Assembly: GCF_026676115.1 (NCBI RefSeq) | Contig: NZ_JAPONB010000004.1 | Location: 186,001 to 250,000 of the forward strand | Source: Salinimicrobium sp. TH3 | Lineage (GTDB): Bacteria > Bacteroidota > Bacteroidia > Flavobacteriales > Flavobacteriaceae | Direction: 5' to 3' | DNA: 64,000 nucleotides | Part shown: positions 17,015-25,548 of the stretch, piece by piece | Layout of the letters: each line of letters starts with the position of its first letter | Numbering within the stretch: position 1 is the first letter of the stretch | Notes under the pieces: generated by a model | The model's database searches: none | What the model saw: only the letters and a program-made list of their open reading frames with translations | Told to the model about the DNA's origin: nothing | Program-made: the position numbers and the translations under genes

Positions 17015-20000
17015 ATGATCAAACCAATTCAAGCGAGCGATCAGGAAACCTGGTATAAAGATGCTATAATTTATGAACTTCATATCAAAGCTTTTTTTGA
17101 CAGTAACGGAGACGGAATAGGTGATTTCGAAGGCCTTCTCGAAAAACTGGATTATCTGGAAGATCTTGGTGTTACAGCTATTTGGCTGCTTCCTTTTTAT
17201 CCTTCTCCCTTAAAGGATGATGGATATGACATAGCAGATTACTACAGTATAAATCCCTCCTATGGGGATCTCGACACCTTTAAAAAACTTATCGATGAAG
17301 CCCATCAGCGCGGATTAAAAATCATTACCGAGCTGGTCATTAATCACACTTCAGATCAACACCCGTGGTTCCAGAGAGCCCGTAATGCCCCAATTGGATC
17401 TCCAGAAAGGGATTATTACGTTTGGAGTGATGACCCAGATAAATATAAAGACACAAGGATCATCTTTACCGATACAGAACCTTCCAACTGGACCTGGGAC
17501 CCCGTGGCAAAGCAATATTTTTGGCACCGTTTCTTTAGTCACCAACCCGATCTAAATTTTGACAATCCGCAGGTACAGCAGGAAGTATTCGATGTCCTGG
17601 ACTTCTGGTTCGACCTGGGAGTGGATGGCTTTAGGCTTGATGCTGTTCCATATCTTTTTGAAAGAGAAGGTACCAACTGTGAAAACCTTCCCGAAACACA
17701 TGATTTCTTGAAGAAGCTGCGGACCCATGTTGACAGCAAGTATGAAAACAAATTATTGCTGGCAGAAGCCAATATGTGGCCGGAGGATTCGGCTGAATAT
17801 TTTGGTGAAGGAGATGAATGCCATATGAACTACCATTTCCCTATAATGCCCAGGATGTTTATGTCGGTCAAAATGGAAGACAGATATCCGATAATGGACA
17901 TTATCGACCAGACACCCGATATTCCCGAAAACTGCCAGTGGGCAATCTTCCTTAGAAATCACGATGAACTTACTCTGGAAATGGTGACCGATGAGGAGAG
18001 GGATTATATGTATAAGGTGTATACTAAAGATCCACAGGCAAAGATCAATGTGGGAATTCGCCACAGGCTCGCTCCCTTGTTAGAAAATAACAGGAATAAG
18101 ATCGAGTTGATGAATGTATTGCTGTTCTCCCTTCCCGGAACTCCTGTTATATATTATGGAGATGAAATTGGAATGGGAGATAACTTTTACCTGGGAGACC
18201 GGGATGGCGTTAGAACGCCAATGCAATGGTCTTCACACCGTAATGCAGGTTTCTCACATGCCAATCCACACAAGCTTTATCTACCCGTGATCATTGATCC
18301 CTCATATAAATATGAATCTATCAATGTGGAGACAGAGCAAATGAATTCTTCTTCCCTTTTGTGGTGGATGAAAAGGATCATTAGCATGAGGAAAAAGTTC
18401 AAAGCCTTTGGACGTGGAGATATTAATTTCCTTTCTCCAAGTAATGCCAAAATTATTGCATATACCCGAACCTTTGAAGATGAGGATATCCTGGTGCTTG
18501 GAAATCTTTCCAGATTTCCTCAGGCTGCCGAATTAGACCTGGAGGCTTATGAAGGTTACATTCCTGTTGAAGTATTTAGTCATAATAAGTTTCCAAGGAT
18601 CACAGAACATCCATATTTATTCACGATGGCTCCTCATGGATATTACTGGTTCCAGCTGCAAAAAGAGGAAGGACACATAAAAAAATCTGAAACTCCCCTT
18701 CTGCAAGTTGATAATTGGGAACAATTACTTCAAAATAAGATCAGGTACAAATTCGAACACTATGTATTGCCTGAATATTTGAACTCCTGTCGTTGGTTTG
18801 GTGGTAAATCCAGGGTCATCCAGAACATTAATGTGGTTAATAAGGTTGATATCCCCGTAAAGGACATGCCTTCCACCTTAATTACCATTGAGGTAAGCTA
18901 CAACGACGGATTACCTGAAGTTTATCAACTCCCTCTAGGATTTCTAAGTCCCAGGCATGAAGAAGAGTACAAGGAAATACCTGCAAAAGGAATAATTGCA
19001 AAGCTTAAGCTGGGCGAAGAGGAAGGATATCTTTTTGATGCTGTTTACAGTGAAAGTTTTAGAAACGTACTGTTTAAGAACATCAAAAAGGGCAGAAAAC
19101 TTCAAAGTGGTCGAGCAAACCTGGTATTCTATCACAGTGAAGATACTTTTGAACCCGAAAAAGAAAAGGTCCATTCAAAGATCCTTAATGCCGAGCAAAG
19201 TAATACTTCCCTCATATTTGATAATAAATATTTTCTGAAGTTATATCGTAAACTGGATAATACCATTAATCCAGATCTTGAGATCACCAGGTATCTAACT
19301 GAAAAAACAGAGTATAAGAACTCTCCAAGATTTGTGGGTGCCATAGAATACAAACCCGATTCAAAGAACATCATTGTTCTTGGAATGATGCAGGACCTTA
19401 TTCCAAATCAAGGCGACGCCTGGGATTATACAAAGGATGCTCTAAACCGCTTTTTTGACAGGGTATTAACCTTACCTAAAGAAAAAGAGTTCGAGGCGGT
19501 AGAACATACTTTGACTCCACTTTCCTATCAGGATCTTTCAGAAAACATGCAGGAATTAATGGGTGCAATTTTCCCTGAAAGAATGTTCCTGCTGGGCCAA
19601 AGAACTGCAGAAATGCACAAAGCCCTGGCTGCAAATCCACATGAGAAAGATTTCGAACCAGAACCTTTCTCTCTGCACTACCAGAGATCGCTGTTCTCTT
19701 CCCTGCAGTCGCTCACGCGAAACGCCTTCCAAAATCTTCAAAAGAGTATAAAAACCCTTCCGAAGCATATTCAGGAAGAAGCACAGGAAGTGCTTAATAT
19801 GAAGAACGATGTACTCCAGGTGTTTAAAAAGGTCTATGACCATAAAATACCGATCATGAAAATAAGGACCCATGGGGATTACCACCTTGGGCAGGTTTTA
19901 TGGACAGGAAAAGACTTTGTGATCATTGATTTTGAAGGAGAACCGGCAAGATCGTTTAGTGAAAGAAGATTAAAAAGATCTCCCCTTCGCGATGTTGCGG

Positions 20001-20314
20001 GAATGGTTCGCTCATTCCACTATGCCGCTTTTGGAAGCATCCTGGAATCTGAACTGGATGCCCACAACAAAGAAGGGGACCTGGATAACTGGGCAGAAAA
20101 CTGGTATTATCTGGTAACACAGATGTTCCTTAAAGGCTACTATGAGCATGTTGGGGATAACAATTTCATTCCCGATGATGAGGAAGACACTAAGGTCCTT
20201 ATGCAGATTTTCCTGCTTGAAAAAGCGATCTATGAAATGAATTATGAATTGAACAATCGTCCAGATTGGGTTTTGATCCCGCTAAGGGGCATTAAATCAT
20301 GCATTAAACAATAA
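17015..20314 (+). CDS. treS: Trehalose synthase / maltokinase fusion
   Basis: A two-enzyme fusion of 1099 residues. The first half is a GH13 trehalose synthase (trehalose to maltose isomerase) with WYKDAIIYELHIKAFFDSNG, VINHTSDQHPWFQ, nucleophile region GFRLDAVPYLFE, LLAEANMWPED, FLRNHDELTLEMV and GVRTPMQWS. The second half (about 580-1095) is a maltokinase, with the phosphotransferase motif HGDYHLGQVLW (about 951-961) and IDFEGEPARSF. Together they convert trehalose to maltose and then maltose-1-phosphate for GlgE. A TTG start at 16979 would overlap glgE; the ATG at 17015 (MIKPIQASDQETWYKD) fits the family N-terminus better. Three bases separate it from glgB. Confidence 0.95.
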   Translation: MIKPIQASDQETWYKDAIIYELHIKAFFDSNGDGIGDFEGLLEKLDYLEDLGVTAIWLLPFYPSPLKDDGYDIADYYSINPSYGDLDTFKKLIDEAHQRGLKIITELVINHTSDQHPWFQRARNAPIGSPERDYYVWSDDPDKYKDTRIIFTDTEPSNWTWDPVAKQYFWHRFFSHQPDLNFDNPQVQQEVFDVLDFWFDLGVDGFRLDAVPYLFEREGTNCENLPETHDFLKKLRTHVDSKYENKLLLAEANMWPEDSAEYFGEGDECHMNYHFPIMPRMFMSVKMEDRYPIMDIIDQTPDIPENCQWAIFLRNHDELTLEMVTDEERDYMYKVYTKDPQAKINVGIRHRLAPLLENNRNKIELMNVLLFSLPGTPVIYYGDEIGMGDNFYLGDRDGVRTPMQWSSHRNAGFSHANPHKLYLPVIIDPSYKYESINVETEQMNSSSLLWWMKRIISMRKKFKAFGRGDINFLSPSNAKIIAYTRTFEDEDILVLGNLSRFPQAAELDLEAYEGYIPVEVFSHNKFPRITEHPYLFTMAPHGYYWFQLQKEEGHIKKSETPLLQVDNWEQLLQNKIRYKFEHYVLPEYLNSCRWFGGKSRVIQNINVVNKVDIPVKDMPSTLITIEVSYNDGLPEVYQLPLGFLSPRHEEEYKEIPAKGIIAKLKLGEEEGYLFDAVYSESFRNVLFKNIKKGRKLQSGRANLVFYHSEDTFEPEKEKVHSKILNAEQSNTSLIFDNKYFLKLYRKLDNTINPDLEITRYLTEKTEYKNSPRFVGAIEYKPDSKNIIVLGMMQDLIPNQGDAWDYTKDALNRFFDRVLTLPKEKEFEAVEHTLTPLSYQDLSENMQELMGAIFPERMFLLGQRTAEMHKALAANPHEKDFEPEPFSLHYQRSLFSSLQSLTRNAFQNLQKSIKTLPKHIQEEAQEVLNMKNDVLQVFKKVYDHKIPIMKIRTHGDYHLGQVLWTGKDFVIIDFEGEPARSFSERRLKRSPLRDVAGMVRSFHYAAFGSILESELDAHNKEGDLDNWAENWYYLVTQMFLKGYYEHVGDNNFIPDDEEDTKVLMQIFLLEKAIYEMNYELNNRPDWVLIPLRGIKSCIKQ

Positions 20315-20317
20315 ATT

Positions 20318-23197
20318 ATGGCTAAGAAAGAAAACAATAACAAAAAAGATATAGATAAAAATGTTTCAGAAACCGGAAAGGCTCCCAAAGCTCCTATAGA
20401 TAAAGGAAATACTTCTGCCGAAGAATCGGGGGACGTGAAGGGACCAAAAGGTGTAGGAAGTAAAACCCCGAAGAAAAGTGACACTAAAAAAACCTCTTCG
20501 GTTAAATCAACTTCTGAAAAGAAAACGGCAGCAAAGAAAACTTCAGCTACCAAAAAATCTACTACCTCAAAGGCAAAGTCAACCTCTGAAGAGAAAACCA
20601 AGCCAACAAAGCTAAAAACAGGTTTACCCAAAACTAAAATGCCCGATGCAAATAGTGCTGTCAAACCTAAACCTAAAAGCAAGGCCAGGAAAACATCTGC
20701 AGAAAAGAAAAAGCAGGATACGCAGTCTAAACCGGCAAAATTTCAGAAGCCTTTGACAGATGATCAGGTGCCCGATGTGGCTGCACCGGCAACCAAGGTT
20801 ACAACCACTCCAGAGGAGAATCCTGAGAAGAAAACCGGCACCCGAAAATCGGCAGGGAAGAAAGCCGCTGCTACTCCTAAAAGTGAAGCAAAGAAGGCAG
20901 AAAAAAAACCGGCAAAGAAAATGTCCCGCCAAAAAAAGGTTCCGGGAATAAGCGCCGAAGAGAAAATGAAGTTGCCCAACACTTCTCCTTCCGAAGATTT
21001 AAAAGATGCGGCTAAAGAAACAGCCGGTAAGATTAAAAAAACGGTATCATCCAAAAAAGGTTCTAAAAAGGACCTTGAGAAAAAAGCAAAGGATCTCATT
21101 CCCGATCCCGAGGATGTAAAAGCGGCAGCCGGAGGTTTAGCGGAAAAGGTGATCCCGGCAGCAGAAAAAGCTAAGAAAAAGCTAGAGGAAATTTTACCCG
21201 GTAAAGAAGAAGTAACCGCAGCTGCTAAAAAGGCGAAGGAAACAGTAGAAGACCTTACCACAGATAAAAAACAGGAGCAAAAATCCTCTTCAGATAAACC
21301 TGTAGAGGCCACTCTTTTTACAGAGTTCGATACTCACTTATTTAGAGAAGGAAAACATTATCACCTCTACAACAAACTGGGTTCTCACCTCATGGAATAT
21401 ATGGGAACCGAAGGAGTCTATTTTGCAGTTTGGGCTCCCAATGCCGAAAAAATTTCGGTAGTTGGGGACTTTAATAACTGGGATAGAGAAGCACATCCAA
21501 TGAACGCCCGCTGGGACAACTCAGGTATCTGGGAGGTATTTATACCCGATGCCAAAAAAGGCAGTTTGTACAAATATTTTATTAGATCAACAAATGGTTA
21601 TGAAGCCGACAAAGGGGATCCTTTTGCCTTTCAATGGGAAACGCCACCAAATACCGCCTCTATGGTCTGGGATCTTGAGAATACCTGGAAGGATAATGAT
21701 TGGATGAAGGACCGGGCAAAGAAAAACGGAAAACCGCAACCCATGTCTGTTTATGAACTTCATTTAGGTTCCTGGAAGAGAGTTCCAGAAGATGATCTGC
21801 GTTCTCTTAGCTATCTTGAACTTGCTGAGCAACTTCCAAAGTACATTAAGGAGATGGGCTTTACTCACGTAGAGTTTATGCCGGTAATGGAACATCCGTT
21901 TTTTGGATCCTGGGGTTACCAGATCACAGGATATTTTGCTCCTTCGAGCCGTTTTGGGACGCCGCAGGAATTTATGCAGCTTATTGATAGCCTGCACCAG
22001 GAAGGGATTGGAGTAATTTTGGACTGGGTTCCCTCCCACTTCCCTTCAGATCTCCATGGGTTACACTATTTCGACGGAACCTATCTTTACGAACACGCCG
22101 ATCCCCAAAAAGGATTCCACCCGGACTGGCAGAGTTACATCTTTAACTATGGCCGTAATGAAGTACGCTCCTTCCTTATTAGTAACGCATTATTCTGGCT
22201 TGATAAGTTCCATGCCGATGGATTGCGCGTAGATGCAGTGGCATCAATGCTGTACCTTGATTACTCCAGAAAAGAAGGAGAATGGGAGCCAAATGAATTT
22301 GGGGGTAGAGAAAACCTCGAAGCTATTAGTTTCCTTAAGGAATTCAATGAAGTAGTTTACAAAGAGTTTCCCGATGCCATTACCATTGCCGAAGAATCCA
22401 CAGCATGGCCAATGGTTTCCAAACCCACCTATATTGGTGGACTTGGCTTTGGAATGAAGTGGATGATGGGATGGATGCATGACACCCTTAAATATTTTAG
22501 TGAGGATCCAGTTCACAGAAAACATCATCATAATACGATCACTTTTAGCACGAATTACGCTTTTACAGAAAATTTCATGCTTCCGTTGTCACACGATGAG
22601 GTAGTCTATGGAAAACAATCCATTCTTAATAAAATGCCGGGGGATACCTGGAACAAGTTTGCGAACCTGCGAACGTTATATTCCTATATGTATTCTCACC
22701 CCGGAACCAAGCTTCTCTTTATGGGAGCTGAATTCGGGCAGAGTACAGAATGGAACCATGATTCCAGTCTTGAGTGGCATTTGACCAATGAAGCTCCACA
22801 TCGACAAGTCCAGGAAACTTTTAAGGAGCTAAATGAGCTCTATAAAAAGGAACCTGCCTTATATGAAAAAGCATTTTCCCCAGAAGGTTTTGAATGGGTG
22901 GATTATAATGATGAAGAAAACAGTATTATTAGCTTTTTACGAAAGGGAAATGATCCTAAAGACAACATTCTTGTGGTGTGCAACTTCACCCCTGTACCAA
23001 GGGAGAACTATAGGATTGGAGTGCAGGAAGCAGGAGACTGGAAGGAGATCTTTAACAGCGATGACGAAAAACTTGGAGGCAGTAATGTTAAGAATCACGG
23101 AAAAATTGAAAGTCAGGAATTGCCGGCACACAGGCAGAAACATTCTCTTTCTCTTACTATACCTCCCATGGCTGTGATTTACCTTAAGAGATCATAA
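20318..23197 (+). CDS. glgB: 1,4-alpha-glucan branching enzyme with long Lys-rich tail
   Basis: Makes alpha-1,6 branches in glucan. The enzyme proper begins near residue 331 with a CBM48/E-set domain (YFAVWAPNAEKISVVGDFNNW) and a GH13 barrel with HVEFMPVMEHPFFGSWGYQ, nucleophile region GLRVDAVASMLYLDYS, acid region ITIAEESTAWP and LPLSHDEVVYGK; its 629 residues match a normal GlgB. Residues 1-329 are an unusual extension. Roughly 1-210 is disordered, rich in Lys, Thr, Ser, Ala and Pro (for example SEKKTAAKKTSATKKST), resembling histone H1 tails. About 225-315 is predicted amphipathic helix with repeated AAAxxAKE patterns (EDVKAAAGGLAEKV, EEVTAAAKKAKETV). The ATG and reading frame are continuous, with no sign of a frameshift. 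Confidence 0.95.
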   Translation: MAKKENNNKKDIDKNVSETGKAPKAPIDKGNTSAEESGDVKGPKGVGSKTPKKSDTKKTSSVKSTSEKKTAAKKTSATKKSTTSKAKSTSEEKTKPTKLKTGLPKTKMPDANSAVKPKPKSKARKTSAEKKKQDTQSKPAKFQKPLTDDQVPDVAAPATKVTTTPEENPEKKTGTRKSAGKKAAATPKSEAKKAEKKPAKKMSRQKKVPGISAEEKMKLPNTSPSEDLKDAAKETAGKIKKTVSSKKGSKKDLEKKAKDLIPDPEDVKAAAGGLAEKVIPAAEKAKKKLEEILPGKEEVTAAAKKAKETVEDLTTDKKQEQKSSSDKPVEATLFTEFDTHLFREGKHYHLYNKLGSHLMEYMGTEGVYFAVWAPNAEKISVVGDFNNWDREAHPMNARWDNSGIWEVFIPDAKKGSLYKYFIRSTNGYEADKGDPFAFQWETPPNTASMVWDLENTWKDNDWMKDRAKKNGKPQPMSVYELHLGSWKRVPEDDLRSLSYLELAEQLPKYIKEMGFTHVEFMPVMEHPFFGSWGYQITGYFAPSSRFGTPQEFMQLIDSLHQEGIGVILDWVPSHFPSDLHGLHYFDGTYLYEHADPQKGFHPDWQSYIFNYGRNEVRSFLISNALFWLDKFHADGLRVDAVASMLYLDYSRKEGEWEPNEFGGRENLEAISFLKEFNEVVYKEFPDAITIAEESTAWPMVSKPTYIGGLGFGMKWMMGWMHDTLKYFSEDPVHRKHHHNTITFSTNYAFTENFMLPLSHDEVVYGKQSILNKMPGDTWNKFANLRTLYSYMYSHPGTKLLFMGAEFGQSTEWNHDSSLEWHLTNEAPHRQVQETFKELNELYKKEPALYEKAFSPEGFEWVDYNDEENSIISFLRKGNDPKDNILVVCNFTPVPRENYRIGVQEAGDWKEIFNSDDEKLGGSNVKNHGKIESQELPAHRQKHSLSLTIPPMAVIYLKRS

Positions 23198-23217
23198 CAT
23201 TCTAATAAAAAAAGAAC

Positions 23218-23248
23218 TGCCCCGAATTGTTTCGGGGCATCTTTTTTA
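23218..23248 (+). terminator. Intrinsic terminator after glgB
   Basis: TGCCCCGAA (23218-23226) pairs with TTCGGGGCA (23231-23239) around a TTGT loop and is followed by TCTTTTTTATT. A strong rho-independent terminator ending the glgE-treS-glgB transcript, 21 bases after the glgB stop. Confidence 0.92.
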
Positions 23249-23355
23249 TTAAAATTATTTAATCGATAGATTTATGGAGCGTATATTTTAACCTGTTTCA
23301 AAGAACTTTTAATGGTTATATCGTATCTTCAGAACTCATTACTAAAAAAGAAATT

Positions 23356-24414
23356 GTGAAAAATATTAATGCCTATGCAGCCCAGACGGCAAATGAAGAT
23401 CTTGCACCTTTCAAAATTGATAGAAGGGAGCCGGGGCCCGGGGATGTCGAAATCGAAATCCTCTTTTGTGGCGTTTGCCACTCCGATATTCATACCGCCC
23501 GCAACGAATGGGGCGGCACGAAATATCCCTGCGTACCCGGACATGAAATAGTGGGAAAAGTTACCCGCGTTGGGAAGGAAGTAACTAAATATCAAGAAGG
23601 AGATACTGTGGGCGTAGGTTGTTTTGTCGACTCCTGCGGTCACTGTGAAAATTGTGAAGAAGATTTAGAACAGTATTGTCTTAAAGGTCCTACAGCTACT
23701 TACAATTCCCCTTCACCCCTGGATCGGGAGGTTCACACCTATGGGGGCTACTCTTCTCACATAGTAGTAAAAGAAGAATTTGTATTAAAAATTTCTGATA
23801 AACTGCCGCTTAATGCCGTAGCTCCACTTTTATGCGCGGGAATTACCACCTACTCTCCTCTTCGTCGCTGGAATGTTAAAAAAGGGGACAAAGTTGGTGT
23901 GGTTGGCCTTGGTGGATTAGGGCACATGGCGGTAAAATTAGCATCCTCAATGGGTGCCGAAGTTACTATGCTAAGCCGCTCTCCACGAAAAGAGCAGGAT
24001 GCCAATGAATTAGGTGCTGCACATTTTCAACTCACTACCAGTGAAGAAAATATGAAAAACATGGCGGGACGGTTTAATTTGATCATCAATACTGTTTCGG
24101 CACAACACGATTACAACCAGTACCTCAACCTTCTTAAAACAGACGGTGTTATGGTACTGCTGGGAATACCTCCCAAACCTTCAGAAGTACAGGCAGCGCA
24201 GTTGATCATGAAGAGACGAAGCCTTGTTGGTTCTCTTGTTGGAGGAATTAAGGAAACTCAGGAGATGCTGGACTATTGTGCAGAGCATGGAATAGTTTCA
24301 GAAGTAGAAATGATCAACATCGATCAAATCAACGAAGCTTATGAAAGAACCTTAAGTGCAGATGTGCGCTACCGCTTTGTAATAGATATGAAATCTCTTA
24401 AAAATCAAAACTAA
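23356..24414 (+). CDS. Zinc-dependent NAD(P) alcohol dehydrogenase
   Basis: A 352-residue medium-chain dehydrogenase of the YahK/cinnamyl-alcohol-type group. Catalytic zinc ligands are in FCGVCHSDIHTA and VPGHEIVG, the structural zinc site is SCGHCENCEEDLEQYC with four Cys, and the cofactor site is GVVGLGGLGHMAVKLA. A Ser/Arg-containing stretch after the second beta strand (MLSRSPRKE) suggests NADPH preference, as in relatives, though this is inference. The start is GTG at 23356; no in-frame ATG nearby fits. It is followed after eight bases by an OsmC-like gene, so the pair may be a carbonyl/oxidative stress unit. The substrate cannot be read from sequence. Confidence 0.9.
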   Translation: MKNINAYAAQTANEDLAPFKIDRREPGPGDVEIEILFCGVCHSDIHTARNEWGGTKYPCVPGHEIVGKVTRVGKEVTKYQEGDTVGVGCFVDSCGHCENCEEDLEQYCLKGPTATYNSPSPLDREVHTYGGYSSHIVVKEEFVLKISDKLPLNAVAPLLCAGITTYSPLRRWNVKKGDKVGVVGLGGLGHMAVKLASSMGAEVTMLSRSPRKEQDANELGAAHFQLTTSEENMKNMAGRFNLIINTVSAQHDYNQYLNLLKTDGVMVLLGIPPKPSEVQAAQLIMKRRSLVGSLVGGIKETQEMLDYCAEHGIVSEVEMINIDQINEAYERTLSADVRYRFVIDMKSLKNQN

Positions 24415-24422
24415 CTACAACA

Positions 24423-24836
24423 ATGAAAAGAAAAGCAACAGCCGTATGGCACGGCACGATCAAAGAAGGAAAAGGAAATTTATCAACCCAAAGTCAGGTA
24501 CTGCAAAAAACGCCTTACTCATTTCATACCCGGTTTGAAGATGAAAAAGGAACTAATCCCGAGGAACTCATAGGGGCAGCCCATGCGGGCTGTTTTGCCA
24601 TGCAGTTATCTGCAAATTTAAGTAAGGAAGATTTTAATCCCGTAGAGCTGGAAGTCAAAAGTGAAATAACCTTTGAGGACGGCACTGTGAAAAGATCTCA
24701 TCTTATACTAACCGCCAAAGTACCGGGAATTTCCCAGGAAAAATTCAATGAACTCGTAAAAGACGCCAAAGAAAATTGTCCCATTTCCAGGTTACTAAAT
24801 ACCGAGATCACTCTTGAATCAACTCTTAACGGCTAA
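24423..24836 (+). CDS. OsmC/Ohr family peroxide-stress protein
   Basis: A 137-residue member of the OsmC family, thiol-dependent reductases of organic hydroperoxides. The two reactive cysteines are in place: HAGCFAMQLS (about residue 59) and ENCPISRLL (about 119). The N-terminus RKATAVWHGTIKEGKGNLST is typical of OsmC rather than Ohr. It probably shares a transcript with the dehydrogenase eight bases upstream. Its last 11 bases overlap the 3' end of the convergent gene at 24826. Confidence 0.92.
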   Translation: MKRKATAVWHGTIKEGKGNLSTQSQVLQKTPYSFHTRFEDEKGTNPEELIGAAHAGCFAMQLSANLSKEDFNPVELEVKSEITFEDGTVKRSHLILTAKVPGISQEKFNELVKDAKENCPISRLLNTEITLESTLNG

Positions 24837-25527
24837 GAATTGATTCTTTTAAAACTTTAGAAAGCGCTTCAAAAATGTCATTTTTGAGGCGCTTTTCCAT
24901 TTTGTTTTCCTGCACGTATTTTTGATTGACTTCCAACTCTATTCCTACATAATGATCTGGAAACCTTTGTCTAAGATAAGTAGTGAAGCCATCATCAACC
25001 CCCAGGTAAGGATAGTTGAAGCAGGTTTTTAAATCACTATTCTGTCGAAAGATCTGGTTCTTGAATTCATGACAGAACTCTTCTTCAGCTTTTCTCACGG
25101 GATCATACAACAAACCAATATCGGCATCTCTTAACTCCCCATTTAATTCGGGAGTGAAAGTATGGACAGAAATATGCACTATCTCTTTCCCTTCTGAAAT
25201 TGAATCTGCAATCCTTCCCTCAACAAAATTCCTGTAAGGCAAATAATATTCTCGCAGTAATTCCTCTTTTTGAGCCTCCGGAAGTTGTACAGTAAATTCT
25301 GAAAATAACTGTGGGTGCCCCAGAGAACGGTTTGGCTCAATCAAGAGTCTGCTTATCATATACTCCTGACTAAAAATTGCCAGGGGAGACAAATGCTTCA
25401 GGAGATCTAATGCTCCCGGGTCATAGCCGCGGTGGGTTTCCAGCACTTCCCCTGCTTTAGAAAAATACTCTTCGTACTTCTCCGGGATCTCATTACCGGC
25501 GTGTTCACATGTTAGAAATAAATTCAA
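24826..25527 (-). CDS. N-formylglutamate amidohydrolase-like protein
   Basis: A 233-residue member of the N-formylglutamate amidohydrolase family (HutG-type zinc hydrolases). The N-terminus LFLTCEHAGNEIPEKY has the Glu-His pair expected at the metal site, and VHISVHTFTPELNG and IGLLYDP match other family blocks. No histidine-utilisation genes are nearby; instead it is third in a - strand unit with a RimK-like ligase and a GCS2-type ligase, so it more likely hydrolyses or trims a product of those ligases (inference). A long dispersed palindrome (24861-24895) is built into its C-terminal coding region and encodes KNDIFEAL. Confidence 0.85.
   Translation of the reverse strand: MNLFLTCEHAGNEIPEKYEEYFSKAGEVLETHRGYDPGALDLLKHLSPLAIFSQEYMISRLLIEPNRSLGHPQLFSEFTVQLPEAQKEELLREYYLPYRNFVEGRIADSISEGKEIVHISVHTFTPELNGELRDADIGLLYDPVRKAEEEFCHEFKNQIFRQNSDLKTCFNYPYLGVDDGFTTYLRQRFPDHYVGIELEVNQKYVQENKMEKRLKNDIFEALSKVLKESILSR
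24861..24895. repeat. Dispersed palindrome, copy 4 (extended stem, in coding region)
   Basis: The left arm (24861-24877) and right arm (24879-24895) match at 16 of 17 positions around a central T: a GC-rich outer stem AAAGCGC plus the standard CAAAAATG core. It lies within the last 35-70 bases of the amidohydrolase gene. Confidence 0.8.
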
Positions 25528-25548
25528 GATTTAAATTTTGATACCTGG

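Noticed and set aside
20764-21312. 182-residue - strand ORF opposite the GlgB tail
   Set aside because: Mirror of a low-complexity Lys-rich sequence; its Ser/Phe/Ala composition is an artefact of base bias.
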